64,000 nt of DNA from Sphingomonas sp. Leaf67 (GCF_001421965.1 NZ_LMLP01000012.1:268569-332568); one strand, 5' to 3'. Positions 36,949 through 46,765 are shown, counted from the first letter of the stretch. Numbers and translations: made by a program. The notes: generated from the letters alone by a model not told the origin.

Positions 36949-38300
36949 CGATACGCAAGTGCCTGTTGATCGTCGAGGACGATGCCGGGCTGCAACGCCA
37001 GTTGCGCTGGGCCTATGAAGGCTATGACATCGTCGTCGCGAGCGATCGCGATGCGGCGATCGCGGCGGTGCGTGCCGAGGAACCGCAGGTCGTGACGCTC
37101 GACCTCGGCCTGCCGCCCGATCCCGATGGCGTGACCGAAGGCTTTGCGACGATGGAGGCCATCCTCGCCATCAAGCCCGATACCAAGATCGTCGTCGCCA
37201 GCGGCCATGGCGACCGGGCGAGCGCGTTGCGTGCGATCGATCTGGGTGCATGGGATTTCTATGCCAAGCCGATCGACATCGACGCGCTGGGGCTGATCGT
37301 CGCGCGCGCCTTCCACGTCCATGCGCTGGAGGCGGAGAACCGCCGGCTGGCCGACCGGATCGAGGGGCAGGCGGTGCTGGGCGGCATGATTACCGCCGCG
37401 CCGGAGATGCTGAAGGTCACCCGCACCATCGAACGGGTCGCCCCGGCCGATGTGTCGGTCATGCTGCTCGGCGCGTCGGGCACCGGCAAGGAGTTGCTGG
37501 CGCGCGGGGTGCACGACGCATCGCGGCGCAAGCGCGGCAATTTCATCGCCATCAACTGCGCCGCCATTCCCGAAACGCTGCTCGAAAGCGAACTGTTCGG
37601 GCATGAGAAGGGCGCGTTCACCGGCGCGGTAAAGACCACCGAGGGCAAGATCGAACAGGCGGCGGGGGGCACGCTGTTCCTCGACGAGATCGGCGATGTG
37701 CCACTTCCTCTGCAGGTCAAGCTGCTGCGCTTCCTGCAGGAACGGGTGATCGAACGGATCGGCGGGCGCAAGGCGATCCCGGTCGACACGCGGATCGTGT
37801 GCGCGACGCATCAGGATATCGACGCGATGGTCGCCGATGGCCGGTTCCGCGAGGACCTGTATTACCGGCTGGCCGAGATCGTGGTGCGCATCCCGTCGCT
37901 GTCGCAGCGGCCGGGCGATCCGGCGCTGCTGGCGCGGCATTTCCTCGACCGACATGCCGCGCAGATGGGGCTGGGACCGAAGCGTTTCGCCCCCGACGCG
38001 CTGGCGGCGATCGAGGCATGGGGCTGGCCGGGCAATGTCCGCGAACTGGAAAACCGGGTGAAGCGCGCGGCGATCATGGCCGATGGCAAGGCGGTGACCG
38101 CCGCCGATCTCGATCTCGGCACCGCGCAGGCCCTGTCGGGACCGATCAACCTGAAGGCGGTGCGCGAGGCGGCGGACCGGTCGGCGATCCGGTCGGCGCT
38201 GGCACAGGCGCAGGGGAATATCTCGGGCACGGCGCGGCTGCTGGGGATCAGCCGCCCGACGCTCTATGATCTGATGAAAAGCTATGACCTGCAACCCTGA
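36945..38300 (+). CDS. prsR: XrtA/PEP-CTERM system response regulator PrsR (sigma-54 activator)
   Basis: This 451-residue NtrC-type regulator has a receiver domain (residues 1-130, phospho-acceptor Asp53 in TLDLGLPPDP). It is followed by an AAA+ sigma-54 activation domain (Walker A LGASGTGKELLARG, GAFTGA loop in HEKGAFTGAVK, Walker B GGTLFLDEIGD) and a C-terminal Fis-type helix-turn-helix (GNISGTARLLGISRPTLYDLM). An intact GAFTGA means it can contact RpoN. Partner kinase PrsK is directly upstream with a four-base overlap. Targets with sigma-54 promoters are expected elsewhere; none is obvious in this operon. Confidence 0.95.
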   Translation: MTIRKCLLIVEDDAGLQRQLRWAYEGYDIVVASDRDAAIAAVRAEEPQVVTLDLGLPPDPDGVTEGFATMEAILAIKPDTKIVVASGHGDRASALRAIDLGAWDFYAKPIDIDALGLIVARAFHVHALEAENRRLADRIEGQAVLGGMITAAPEMLKVTRTIERVAPADVSVMLLGASGTGKELLARGVHDASRRKRGNFIAINCAAIPETLLESELFGHEKGAFTGAVKTTEGKIEQAAGGTLFLDEIGDVPLPLQVKLLRFLQERVIERIGGRKAIPVDTRIVCATHQDIDAMVADGRFREDLYYRLAEIVVRIPSLSQRPGDPALLARHFLDRHAAQMGLGPKRFAPDALAAIEAWGWPGNVRELENRVKRAAIMADGKAVTAADLDLGTAQALSGPINLKAVREAADRSAIRSALAQAQGNISGTARLLGISRPTLYDLMKSYDLQP

Positions 38301-40338
38301 TCGATCGGTCCGCGCGCTGCTCGGCATGGGCGGGCTGGCGATCGTGGCGGGAATGCTCGCCACGATCGGCGGCGTGCTGCCCGCGCGCGCCGATGCCGCC
38401 GACGCCCGGACCCGGCTGGCGCAGGCGCTGGCGCAATATGGAGCCGGGCACTGGACGCAGGCGCGCGAAGCGGCGCAGGCGGCGACCGCCGCCGACCCGA
38501 AATGGGGACTGGCACAGGCAGTGCTGGCGCGCACCCATCTGGTGCTGGGCGAGGGCGTCGCGGCACAGGGCGCGGTCGACCGCGCTATTGCGGCAGGCTT
38601 CGATCCCCAGCGCACCCATCAGCTGCGCGCCCATGCCCGGCTGCTACAGGGCGACGCGACCGGCGCGGTGACCGAGGCGGACGAGACTCCGGCGCGCTAC
38701 CGCGGCTATGCCGACCGCATCCGTGCGCAGGCGGTCGCGGCGGGTGGCGACGTCGCTGGCGGACTGAACGCGCTGGAGGCGATCGTCGCGCGCGCACCAC
38801 AGGACGCGGCTGCGTGGGTCGCGCTCGGGCAGATGCGGATGGGTGCGGGCGACATGGTCGGCGCAATCAATGCGGCCGCGGCGGCGGTCCGCGCCGAACC
38901 GTCGTCGCCCGACGCGCTGCGATTGCGCGCCGAAACGGTGCGTGTCCAATATGGACTGGTCGCGGCACTGCCATGGTTCGAAGCGGCGCTGAAGCGCGAT
39001 CCGTACGGCTATGACACGCTGATCGAATATGCCGCGACGCTCGGCGATGCCGGGCGGGCGAGCGCGATGCTGGACGCGGTGCGGCGGGCGATGGCGGTGC
39101 GGCCGGGCAGTGCGCAGGGCTATTATCTGCAAGCGGTGCTGGCGGCGCGAGCCGGCGATTACGACACCGCGCGCAGCATCCTCGACAAGACCGGGCGCGG
39201 TGTCGCCGGGGTGCCGGGCGCATTGCTGCTGAGCGCCTCGATCGATCTGGCAAAGGGCAATGCGGGGCAGGCGGCGATCGCGCTGCGCGAACTGGTCGCG
39301 CGGCAGCCGACCAACGTCACCGCGCGCAAGCTGTTGGCGCTGGCGCTGCTCAAGAGCAATGCCGCACAGGACGCGCTCGATTATATCCGGCCGGCAGCGA
39401 TGCGCGGCGATGCCGACAGCTACTCGCTGACGCTGGCGGCGCGGGCGATGGAGCGGCTGGGCGACCGGGCAAGCGCAGCGGTGATGCTCGATCGCGCCGC
39501 GTCGCCCGGACGCGGGCGCTCGGCCGCCTTTGCCCCCGACGAAGACCTTGCGATGCTGGCGGAGGATGCGCGGCTCACCCCCGGCGATCCGGCGGTGGCG
39601 GTTCCCTATATCCGGGCGCTGGCGGCGGCGGGGAAGAACGTCGAAGCGGTCGCGGCGGCGCAGCGGGTGACAGCCGCCAATCCCGGCGCGCCCGCCGCGC
39701 AACTGGTGCTGGGCGATACGCTGTCCGCCGCCGGCCGGATGGGCGAGGCGGCCGATGCCTATGCGCGCGCCGCCGCGACCCGGTTCGACGAAGCGACGAT
39801 GCTGCGGCTGGTCGATGCCCGCGACCGCGCCGGACAGCGCCCGCAGGCCAGTGCAACGCTGTCGCTTTATCTGGCGCAGAACCCGGCCAGCGTCGACGCA
39901 CTCCGGTTGGCGGCGCAATGGCAGGCGGCCGCCGGGGACGATGACGCGGCGATCGAAACGCTCGAACGGCTGCGCGCGCTGGTCGGGGACCGCGATGCGG
40001 CGGTGCTGGCGGAACTTGCCAACGCCTATGCCGGTGCCGGACAGGCGTGGATCGCGCAGGACTATGCCGCCGCCGCCTATCGGATCGCGCCGGCCAATCC
40101 GCTGGTGGCGGATGCGCTCGGCTGGGCCTTGTTCGCGAACGACAATATCGGTGCGGCGATCCCGGTAATGGCAAAGGCCGTTCAGATCGCACCGGCCCAT
40201 GCCGGCATCCGCTGGCACATGGCACAGATCGCCGCCGCCGCCGGGGATCGCGCCGTCGCAGCGGCCAATGCGCGGGCGGCGCTGGCGGACAAGGGCTTTG
40301 CCGATCGCGCGGCGGCACAGGCGTTGATCGCGCCCTAG
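38284..40338 (+). CDS. Tetratricopeptide-repeat protein, possibly PrsT-like
   Basis: This 684-residue protein has a signal peptide or anchor (hydrophobic residues 11-32, ending PARADA), then TPR-type helical pairs throughout, such as LAQALAQYGAGHWTQAREAAQAAT and LVADALGWALFANDNIGAAIPVM. It would act as a protein-binding scaffold in the periplasm. It overlaps prsR by 17 bases, so it belongs to the same operon. PEP-CTERM loci often include a TPR protein named PrsT; this one is shorter than the form I know, so the link is inferred from position and repeats. The specific partner is unknown. Confidence 0.82.
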   Translation: MTCNPDRSVRALLGMGGLAIVAGMLATIGGVLPARADAADARTRLAQALAQYGAGHWTQAREAAQAATAADPKWGLAQAVLARTHLVLGEGVAAQGAVDRAIAAGFDPQRTHQLRAHARLLQGDATGAVTEADETPARYRGYADRIRAQAVAAGGDVAGGLNALEAIVARAPQDAAAWVALGQMRMGAGDMVGAINAAAAAVRAEPSSPDALRLRAETVRVQYGLVAALPWFEAALKRDPYGYDTLIEYAATLGDAGRASAMLDAVRRAMAVRPGSAQGYYLQAVLAARAGDYDTARSILDKTGRGVAGVPGALLLSASIDLAKGNAGQAAIALRELVARQPTNVTARKLLALALLKSNAAQDALDYIRPAAMRGDADSYSLTLAARAMERLGDRASAAVMLDRAASPGRGRSAAFAPDEDLAMLAEDARLTPGDPAVAVPYIRALAAAGKNVEAVAAAQRVTAANPGAPAAQLVLGDTLSAAGRMGEAADAYARAAATRFDEATMLRLVDARDRAGQRPQASATLSLYLAQNPASVDALRLAAQWQAAAGDDDAAIETLERLRALVGDRDAAVLAELANAYAGAGQAWIAQDYAAAAYRIAPANPLVADALGWALFANDNIGAAIPVMAKAVQIAPAHAGIRWHMAQIAAAAGDRAVAAANARAALADKGFADRAAAQALIAP

Positions 40339-40358
40339 TCGCTGGCTAGGGCGGCGAC

Positions 40359-41168
40359 ATGACCGATCCGCTCCTTCGCATCGCCGCCGCGCTCGAACGC
40401 CTGTCGCCACCGCCGCCGCCCGCCGCCGATCCGCTGGCGCATCGGGCCTATGGCTGGGACGGCGCAGTGCTGTCGGCAGCGCGGGGGTTCCGGCCGTTGC
40501 CGATCGACCGGCTGGTCGGGATCGAGGCGCAACGTAACGCGCTGACCGCCAATCTCGACCGGCTTGCCAAGGGCGCGGCGGCGCATGACGTGCTGCTATG
40601 GGGTGCGCGCGGCACCGGCAAGTCGGCGCTGGTCAAGGCGGCGGTCGGGCAGGTGCAGGCGGACGGCGGCAATCTCGCGCTGGTGGAGGCATCGGCCGGG
40701 GCGCTGGCGAATCTACCCGCGCTGTTCGCGCTACTGGCCGACATGCCGCGCGCGTTCGTCGTGTTCGTTGACGATCTCGGCTTCGATACCCCCGCCGATG
40801 GCCGCGCGTTGCGATCGCTGCTGGAGGGTGGCGCGGAGGGGCGGCCGCCGAACGTCCGGCTGATCGTCACCGCCAACCGCCGTCATTTGGTCCCGCGCGA
40901 CCTGAAGGAGCAGGATAGCGCCATCAACCCGCGCGACGGCATCGACGATGCGCTGGCACTGGCCGACCGGTTCGGCCTGTCGCTCGGCTTCCACGTTGTC
41001 GACCAGGATCACTATGTCGCGATCGTCGAGCGTTACTGCGATGCCTATTCCCTGCCGTTCGATGCGCAGGACGCGATCGGCTGGGCAACGAAGCGCGGCA
41101 GCCGGTCGGGGCGCGTGGCATGGCAGTATGTGACTGATCTCGCCGGCCGCCACGGCAAGGTGGTTTAG
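40359..41168 (+). CDS. DUF815 family AAA-type ATPase
   Basis: This 269-residue ATPase has Walker A LLWGARGTGKSALVKA, Walker B-like FVVFVDDLGFD and sensor region RLIVTANRRHLVPRDLKEQD. It starts with a helical part, then PIDRLVGIEAQRNALTANLDRLAKG, the DUF815 signature. The function is not established. It follows the TPR gene by 20 bases on the same strand but is found in many genomes without PEP-CTERM genes, so a shared role is doubtful. A family A repeat lies just after the stop. Confidence 0.88.
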   Translation: MTDPLLRIAAALERLSPPPPPAADPLAHRAYGWDGAVLSAARGFRPLPIDRLVGIEAQRNALTANLDRLAKGAAAHDVLLWGARGTGKSALVKAAVGQVQADGGNLALVEASAGALANLPALFALLADMPRAFVVFVDDLGFDTPADGRALRSLLEGGAEGRPPNVRLIVTANRRHLVPRDLKEQDSAINPRDGIDDALALADRFGLSLGFHVVDQDHYVAIVERYCDAYSLPFDAQDAIGWATKRGSRSGRVAWQYVTDLAGRHGKVV

Positions 41169-41175
41169 AAGAAGA

Positions 41176-41314
41176 TTGGTTCACGCGAAGGCACGGAGAC
41201 GCGAAGGGGTTTCGTCGGCGGCTTCTGCCGCCCTTCATCACCAACGTTGGCTGAAAGCGAAGGCGCTGCCGCGCGGATGTCGTCTTCGCGTCTCCGCGCC
41301 TTCGCGCGAACCAA
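41176..41314. repeat. Dispersed long inverted repeat, family A, copy 3
   Basis: It has ends TTGGTTCACGCGAAGGCACG and CGCGCCTTCGCGCGAACCAA. This is the shortest copy (about 139 bases) with a reduced interior. It starts eight bases after the DUF815 stop, so the element reaches almost into the gene. Confidence 0.83.
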
Positions 41315-41349
41315 TCTCTGCTGTCGGCGGACGCATCGCTTGTGGCTGT

Positions 41350-41400
41350 CCCCCTCCATCAGCCTGCGGCTGGTCCCCCTCTCCGCGAAGCGGGGAGGGG
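41350..41400. repeat. REP-type palindromes between convergent genes
   Basis: CCCCCTCCATCAGCCTGCGG and a CCCCTCTCCGCGAAGCGGGGAG stem lie beside each other. It ends at the stop codon of the ABC-F gene. The layout matches the elements at 25554 and 58682. Confidence 0.65.
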
Positions 41401-41402
41401 CT

Positions 41403-43172
41403 TTACGCCTCCGCCATTTCCGCCAGCGCCAGCCAGCGCTCTTCCGCCGCGTCCTTTTCCGCCCGCGCCTTCTCGATCTGCGCGTTCAGCGCCGCGAAGC
41501 GCTTCGGGTCCTTGGTGTACAACGCCGGATCGGCCAGCAGCGCTTCGTCGCGTTCGATCGCCGCTTCCAGTTCCTCGATCCGCTTGGGCAGGATGTCGAG
41601 GTCGCGCTGGTCCTTGTAGCTCATCTTGGACGATTTCGGTTTGGCCGGCGCGGCCTCGACCGGCTTCGCCTTGGCCTTCGCCGCGCTCCGTTCACGCCGC
41701 TTGGCGACCCAGTCGGCATAGCCGCCCGGCACGACATCGACATGGCCGCTGCCGTCCATTCCCAGCGTCACCGTCACCGTCCGGTCGAGAAAGTCGCGAT
41801 CGTGGCTGACGATCAGCACGGTCCCGGCATAGTCGCCGATCACCTCCTGCAACAGGTCCAGCGTCTCCAGGTCGAGATCGTTGGTCGGTTCGTCGAGCAC
41901 CAGCAGGTTCGACGGCCGCGCGAATTCGCGGGCGAGCAGCAGCCGCGACCGCTCGCCGCCCGACAGCGTGCCGATCCGCGCCTCGGCGATCGACGGATCG
42001 AACAGAAACTCCTTCAGATAGCCATGGACGTGCTTCTTCGACCCGTTGACCTCGATCCAGTCGCCGCCGTCCGCCAGCACGTCGCGCACCCGCTTTTCCG
42101 GGGCCATCAGCTTGCGCTGCTGGTCGATCACGATGCCGTCGAGCGTCTGCGCGCGCATGATCTTGCCCGAATCGGGGTCGAGGTCGCCGGTCAGCAGCCG
42201 CAGCAACGTCGTCTTGCCGGCACCGTTACCACCGACGATGCCGATCCGGTCGCCACGCCGGACGCGCAACGAAAAGTCCTTCAGCACCGTGCGGTCGCCG
42301 AACGCCTTGGTCACATGTTCGGCGTCGATCACCACCTTGGTCTTGGTATCGTCGGCCTCTACTGCCAATTTGGCGGTGCCCTGCGGCCCCTGCATCGCTG
42401 CGCGCTGCGCCCGCAATTCGTGGAGCTTTTCGAGCCGGCCCATGTTGCGCTTGCGCCGTGCGGTGACGCCGCGGTGGAGCCAGTGTTCCTCGATCTTCAG
42501 CTTCGCGTCGAGCCGCTGCGCCGCGCGTTCCTCTTCGGCGGCGGCCTGTTCCATCCACGCCTCGAACCCGCCGAACCCGATCTCGGCGCGGCGGATACCG
42601 CCGCGATCCAGCCAAAGCGTCGATTTGGTCAGCCGCGTCAGGAAGGCGCGGTCGTGGCTGATGACGATGAACGCGCCGTTGAAGCGGTTCAGCCATTCCT
42701 CCAGCCATTCGATCGCCGACAGGTCGAGATGGTTGGTCGGTTCGTCGAGCAGCAGCACGTCGGGATTCTCGGCCAGCGCGCGCGCGATCGCCGCCCGCCG
42801 TCGCTCGCCGCCCGATGCGGTCGCCGCCTCGCGGTTCAGGTCGATGCCGAGCTGGTCGGCGATGGCATCGACCTCGTGCTCGGCCGGGGCACGCGGTCCG
42901 CGCAGGGCGAAGTCCCGCAGTGTCGCATAGCCATCGACCTGCGGGTCCTGTTCCAGCAGCACGACATGCGTACCCGGCACGATCGTCCGCCGGCCCTCAT
43001 CGGCATCGACCGCGCCGGCAATCAGCTTCAACAGCGTCGTCTTGCCCGCGCCGTTGCGCCCGATCAGCGCCAGCCGGTCGCGTGTGCCGACATGGATGTC
43101 GAGCCCGCGAAACAGCCAGCCATTGCCCTGGATCAATCCAAGGCCCTCATAGGACAATATCGGTGCAGCCAT
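41403..43172 (-). CDS. ABC-F family ATPase (Uup-like)
   Basis: This 589-residue soluble protein has two nucleotide-binding domains. Domain one (about 1-230) has Walker A LIGRNGAGKTTLLK, signature SGGERRRAAIARAL and Walker B DVLLLDEPTNHLDL. Domain two (about 290-510) has GIVGGNGAGKTTLLRLL, LSGGERSRLLLAREF and LLVLDEPTNDLDLET. There are no membrane segments. The C-terminal ~70 residues are basic and coiled-coil, as in Uup. ABC-F proteins act on ribosomes; Uup is also linked to precise transposon excision and branched DNA. Uup is the best match by domain spacing and tail. Confidence 0.9.
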   Translation of the reverse strand: MAAPILSYEGLGLIQGNGWLFRGLDIHVGTRDRLALIGRNGAGKTTLLKLIAGAVDADEGRRTIVPGTHVVLLEQDPQVDGYATLRDFALRGPRAPAEHEVDAIADQLGIDLNREAATASGGERRRAAIARALAENPDVLLLDEPTNHLDLSAIEWLEEWLNRFNGAFIVISHDRAFLTRLTKSTLWLDRGGIRRAEIGFGGFEAWMEQAAAEEERAAQRLDAKLKIEEHWLHRGVTARRKRNMGRLEKLHELRAQRAAMQGPQGTAKLAVEADDTKTKVVIDAEHVTKAFGDRTVLKDFSLRVRRGDRIGIVGGNGAGKTTLLRLLTGDLDPDSGKIMRAQTLDGIVIDQQRKLMAPEKRVRDVLADGGDWIEVNGSKKHVHGYLKEFLFDPSIAEARIGTLSGGERSRLLLAREFARPSNLLVLDEPTNDLDLETLDLLQEVIGDYAGTVLIVSHDRDFLDRTVTVTLGMDGSGHVDVVPGGYADWVAKRRERSAAKAKAKPVEAAPAKPKSSKMSYKDQRDLDILPKRIEELEAAIERDEALLADPALYTKDPKRFAALNAQIEKARAEKDAAEERWLALAEMAEA

Positions 43173-43258
43173 GTGTGGCAGGTAAGCCGCAGTTGCGAAC
43201 GAAGCAAGTTACGCCAGCCTGTCTGCCCTATTCACGGGCTGTTCAAGGCGTGGCCCCT

Positions 43259-43573
43259 ATGCCACGCCTGATGGTGATGGTCGTTCGGTTCCTTGCCCTG
43301 GGATTGCTGGCGGTGTCGGGTGTCGCGCAGGCGACGGTCGACCAGCGGCTGCGCGATCACCGCGCGGCACAGGCTGCCCGCGAAGAGGGGCGCATCCTGC
43401 CGATGCGCGAGATCGAACGCCGGGTCGTGCCGCAGATGCGCGGCGCGCAATATCTCGGCTTCGACTATGATCCGGCGACCGGCATTTACACGCTCAAATT
43501 CCTGCGCGATGGCGCGGTGATCTGGGTCGATGTCGATGCCCGTACCGGTCAAATCACCGGCCGTAGTCGTTGA
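43259..43573 (+). CDS. PepSY-like small secreted protein
   Basis: This 104-residue protein has an N-terminal signal peptide (MVVRFLALGLLAVSGVAQA) and a single PepSY-type domain (MREIERRVVPQMRGAQYLGFDYDPATGIYTLKFLRDGAVIWVDVDARTG in outline). PepSY proteins sit in the periplasm and often modulate a sensor kinase or protease. It stands 22 bases before a response regulator and kinase on the same strand, so it may report to or inhibit that kinase, as proposed for FeuN/FeuPQ-like systems. The start is uncertain, with three in-frame ATG codons within the first eight residues. Confidence 0.75.
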   Translation: MPRLMVMVVRFLALGLLAVSGVAQATVDQRLRDHRAAQAAREEGRILPMREIERRVVPQMRGAQYLGFDYDPATGIYTLKFLRDGAVIWVDVDARTGQITGRSR

Positions 43574-43595
43574 ATCAAAAAGGGGAGAGAAGCCG

Positions 43596-44285
43596 ATGCG
43601 CGTCCTGATCGTCGAGGACGAACCCAATCTCGGCCGCCAGCTGCGTACCACGCTGGAGGGTGCGGGCTATGCCGTCGACCTCGCCACCGATGGCGAAGAG
43701 GGGCATTTTCTCGGCTCGACCGAGACCTATGACGCGATTATCCTCGACCTCGGCCTGCCCGAGATCGACGGGCTGACCGTGCTCGATCGCTGGCGAAAGG
43801 AAGGCCGCAGCGCGCCGGTGCTGGTGCTGACCGCGCGCGACAGCTGGTCGGACAAGGTCGCAGGGCTGGACGCGGGGGCCGACGATTACGTCGCCAAGCC
43901 GTTCCAGACCGAGGAACTGATCGCCCGGCTGCGCGCGCTGATCCGGCGCGCGTCGGGTAATGCGTCGGCCGAACTGACGGCGGGCGATATCCGGCTCGAC
44001 ACCCGTTCGGGCAAGGTCACGCGCGCCGGCGAACCGGTGAAGCTGACCGCGCAGGAATATAAGTTGTTGTCCTACCTGCTCCATCACAAGGGCAAGGTGG
44101 TCAGCCGCACCGAATTGATCGAGCATATCTACGATCAGGATTTCGACCGTGATTCGAACACGATCGAAGTGTTCGTGACGCGTATCCGCAAGAAGCTGGG
44201 CGCCGACGTCATCACGACGATCCGCGGGCTCGGCTACAGTCTCGACGAACCGGGCGCGCCGAAGCCGGCGGGCGCGGAGGACTGA
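43596..44285 (+). CDS. OmpR-family response regulator
   Basis: This 229-residue regulator has a receiver domain with phospho-acceptor Asp51 (IILDLGLPEIDGL), Thr in VLVLTARDSW and Lys in YVAKPFQTEEL. A winged-helix DNA-binding domain at about 130-220 contains DFDRDSNTIEVFVTRIRKKLG and TTIRGLGYSLD. It resembles PhoP/FeuP-type regulators that respond to envelope or Mg2+ and osmotic signals. The ribosome site is AGGGGAGAG. The kinase gene starts 11 bases after the stop. Targets cannot be read from this window. Confidence 0.92.
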   Translation: MRVLIVEDEPNLGRQLRTTLEGAGYAVDLATDGEEGHFLGSTETYDAIILDLGLPEIDGLTVLDRWRKEGRSAPVLVLTARDSWSDKVAGLDAGADDYVAKPFQTEELIARLRALIRRASGNASAELTAGDIRLDTRSGKVTRAGEPVKLTAQEYKLLSYLLHHKGKVVSRTELIEHIYDQDFDRDSNTIEVFVTRIRKKLGADVITTIRGLGYSLDEPGAPKPAGAED

Positions 44286-44296
44286 AGGCACACGCG

Positions 44297-45682
44297 ATGG
44301 CGACCGGCGCCGACCCTGCCCCCCGCGCGCCGGCGCCGCGACCCTATGTCCGGGTGACGGGGTCGCTGTCGCGGCGGATGATCGTCGTCGCGGCGCTGTG
44401 GATCATGCTGTTGCTGGCCGGTGGCGGCTTCGCGCTTGACCGGGTGCTGGTGTCGGCGGTGACGCGCAATACCGATGACGGCCTCGAATATCTGCTCAAC
44501 TCGCTGATCGTGTCGGCGGAGATCGACACCAGCGGCGAGGTGACGTTCAACCGGCAATTGTCCGATCAACGGTTCCTCGAACCCTATTCGGGGCTGTATT
44601 GGCAGGTCAGCGGACCAGGGCATGAAACATGGCCGTCGCGCTCGCTGTGGGATCGCAAGCTGCCGGTCGATCGCACTTATCGCTACACCGACATCCGGGT
44701 CTACGACGCCAAGCCGTTTCCCGAACAGAAGCTGCGGATCGTCGAGCGTGACCTGACGCTGCCCGGATCGCCGACGGTCTGGCGGTTTCAGGTCGCGGAG
44801 TCGCGCGACGTGCTCGACGGCTTGATCGCGGCGCTGCGCAAGACGCTGGTGCGGTCGTTCGCGCTGCTGGGCCTCGGCCTGATCGTTATGGCGGCGTTGC
44901 AGACCTGGTACGGGTTGTTGCCGCTCCGGGCGGTGCGCGATGCCATTGCCCGGTTGCGTGCGGGACAGTCGGCGCGGGTCGAGGGATCGATGCCCGCCGA
45001 AGTCGCCCCGTTGGTCGAGGAACTGAACGCGCTGGTCGAACATAACGACCGGCAGGCGGAGGAGGCACGGCGCCATGCCGGCAACCTTGCCCATGCGCTG
45101 AAAACGCCGCTGACCGTCATCATGAACGCCGCAGCCGCCGGGCAGGACGACTTGGCCGACACCGTCATCCGCGAGGCGCGGACGATGCGGCGGCAGGTCG
45201 ACCATCACCTTGCTCGCGCCCGCGCGGTCGGGCGGCGCGGATCGGCACATAGCCGGGCGGAGGTATGGACGTCGGTCGAGGCGGTCGAGCGTGCCGTCGC
45301 GCGTCTCTATCCCAATGTCCGCATCGATATTGATGGGCAGAAGGATCTGGTCGCGCGGATCGAGCGACAGGATCTCGACGAAATCCTCGGCAATCTGGTC
45401 GAGAACGCCGCCAAATATGGCGGGGGCAGCGTGTTCATGACGGTGCGCGCCGATGCCGGCTTCGTCGAGCTTCTGGTCGAGGATGACGGGCGCGGCATCC
45501 CGGAGGCGGACCGGCTGCGCATTTTCGATCGCGGCGTTCGGCTCGATTCGGGCAAGCCGGGCACCGGTCTCGGCCTCGCCATCGTCCGCGACGTGGCCGA
45601 GATCTACGAGGGTACCGCTTCCCTCGAAGAGAGCGAGGATCTGGGCGGGCTGCTGGTCAGGTTGCGGCTGCCCGCCGCCTGA
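44297..45682 (+). CDS. Sensor histidine kinase of the PhoQ/FeuQ type
   Basis: This 461-residue kinase has a proline-rich N-terminus and two membrane segments (about 30-52 and 175-200) flanking a ~120-residue periplasmic sensor. A HAMP-like linker follows ([17 protein letters not shown]), then the H-box [22 protein letters not shown]-box [11 protein letters not shown] and G-boxes [11 protein letters not shown] and [12 protein letters not shown]. It pairs with the regulator just upstream and possibly the PepSY protein before it. The last 79 bases overlap the 3' end of an oppositely oriented oxidoreductase gene, which is unusual for two well-formed genes. Confidence 0.92.
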   Translation: MATGADPAPRAPAPRPYVRVTGSLSRRMIVVAALWIMLLLAGGGFALDRVLVSAVTRNTDDGLEYLLNSLIVSAEIDTSGEVTFNRQLSDQRFLEPYSGLYWQVSGPGHETWPSRSLWDRKLPVDRTYRYTDIRVYDAKPFPEQKLRIVERDLTLPGSPTVWRFQVAESRDVLDGLIAALRKTLVRSFALLGLGLIVMAALQTWYGLLPLRAVRDAIARLRAGQSARVEGSMPAEVAPLVEELNALVEHNDRQAEEARRHAGNLAHALKTPLTVIMNAAAAGQDDLADTVIREARTMRRQVDHHLARARAVGRRGSAHSRAEVWTSVEAVERAVARLYPNVRIDIDGQKDLVARIERQDLDEILGNLVENAAKYGGGSVFMTVRADAGFVELLVEDDGRGIPEADRLRIFDRGVRLDSGKPGTGLGLAIVRDVAEIYEGTASLEESEDLGGLLVRLRLPAA

Positions 45683-46665
45683 AGCGCGCGCATCGCCTCC
45701 GCCGCAATCGTCACGCTGCGCTTGCGCGCCGCCGGTTCGAACATCGCGCCGGTGATGACGACCTCATCGACCTGCGTCCGATCGATGAACTTGGCCAGCC
45801 CGGCACGCACCGTTTCCGGCCCGCCGATCGCCGAGCATTCGAGCACATGGTCGAGGATCGCATTGCCCTGCGCGCCGATCCGCTCACGATAGCCGGCGAC
45901 AGGCGGCGGCAGTTCGATCGGCTGGCCGGTACGGATCGCCACGAACATCTGTTCGGTCGAACTGGCGAGCAAGCGGGCCTCCTCGTCGGTATCGGCCGCC
46001 AGCACGTTGAACGCCGCCGCGGCATAGGGCTTGTCAAGCACTGCCGACGGCCGGAAGTTGCGGCGATAGGCGTCCAGTGCCTGATCGAGTGCGGCGGGGG
46101 CGAAGTGTGAGGCGAAGGCGTAGGGCAGGCCGAGCATGGCCGCGAGTTGCGCCCCGAACAGCGACGATCCGAGAATCCATAGATCGACCTTCGCACCCGC
46201 ACCCGGCACCGCGCGAATACCGCCCCGCGCGTCGTCGGCGAAATAGCGCTGCAACTCGACCACGTCCTGCGGAAAGGCATTGGGATCGCTGTCGAGCGTC
46301 CGGCGCAGTGCGCGCGCGACGATCTGGTCCGATCCCGGCGCGCGGCCCAGACCAAGGTCGATCCGCCCCGGAAACAGCGCATCCAGCGTGCCAAACTGTT
46401 CGGCGATGGTCAGCGGCGCGTGATTGGGCAGCATGATCCCGCCTGCGCCAACGCGGATCGCCTTCGTCGCAGCGGCAATATGGCCGATCACCACCGCCGT
46501 CGCCGCGCTGGCGATGCCGGGCATGCCGTGATGTTCGGCTACCCAATAGCGGTGATAGCCCTCGCGTTCGGCATGGGCGGCAAGGTCGGCGGCAGCGGCC
46601 AGCGCTTCGCCGGGGGTGCCGCCCTGACGGACGGGGACGAGGTCGAGCATCGAATAGCGGGTCAT
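45604..46665 (-). CDS. LLM-class flavin-dependent oxidoreductase (luciferase-like)
   Basis: This 353-residue luciferase-like monooxygenase begins [21 protein letters not shown]. It has the conserved [50 protein letters not shown] and [13 protein letters not shown]. These are flavin/F420-type TIM barrels, and this subgroup (MsnO8/YhbW-like) has no settled substrate. It is probably FMN-dependent and cytosolic. The C-terminal ~25 residues ([20 protein letters not shown]) are atypical and are encoded by DNA that also encodes the kinase C-terminus, so they probably arose by loss of an earlier stop. Confidence 0.88.
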   Translation of the reverse strand: MTRYSMLDLVPVRQGGTPGEALAAAADLAAHAEREGYHRYWVAEHHGMPGIASAATAVVIGHIAAATKAIRVGAGGIMLPNHAPLTIAEQFGTLDALFPGRIDLGLGRAPGSDQIVARALRRTLDSDPNAFPQDVVELQRYFADDARGGIRAVPGAGAKVDLWILGSSLFGAQLAAMLGLPYAFASHFAPAALDQALDAYRRNFRPSAVLDKPYAAAAFNVLAADTDEEARLLASSTEQMFVAIRTGQPIELPPPVAGYRERIGAQGNAILDHVLECSAIGGPETVRAGLAKFIDRTQVDEVVITGAMFEPAARKRSVTIAAEAMRALQAAGSRNLTSSPPRSSLSSREAVPS

Positions 46666-46765
46666 GGGAGGTAAATGGGCACTCGGTTGCGGATTGCTAC
46701 CGAAGCGTTGCTTGTGCGGTGTAGGGAAGAAGTTGGTTTGCGCGGGGACGCGGAGGAAGAAGAAG

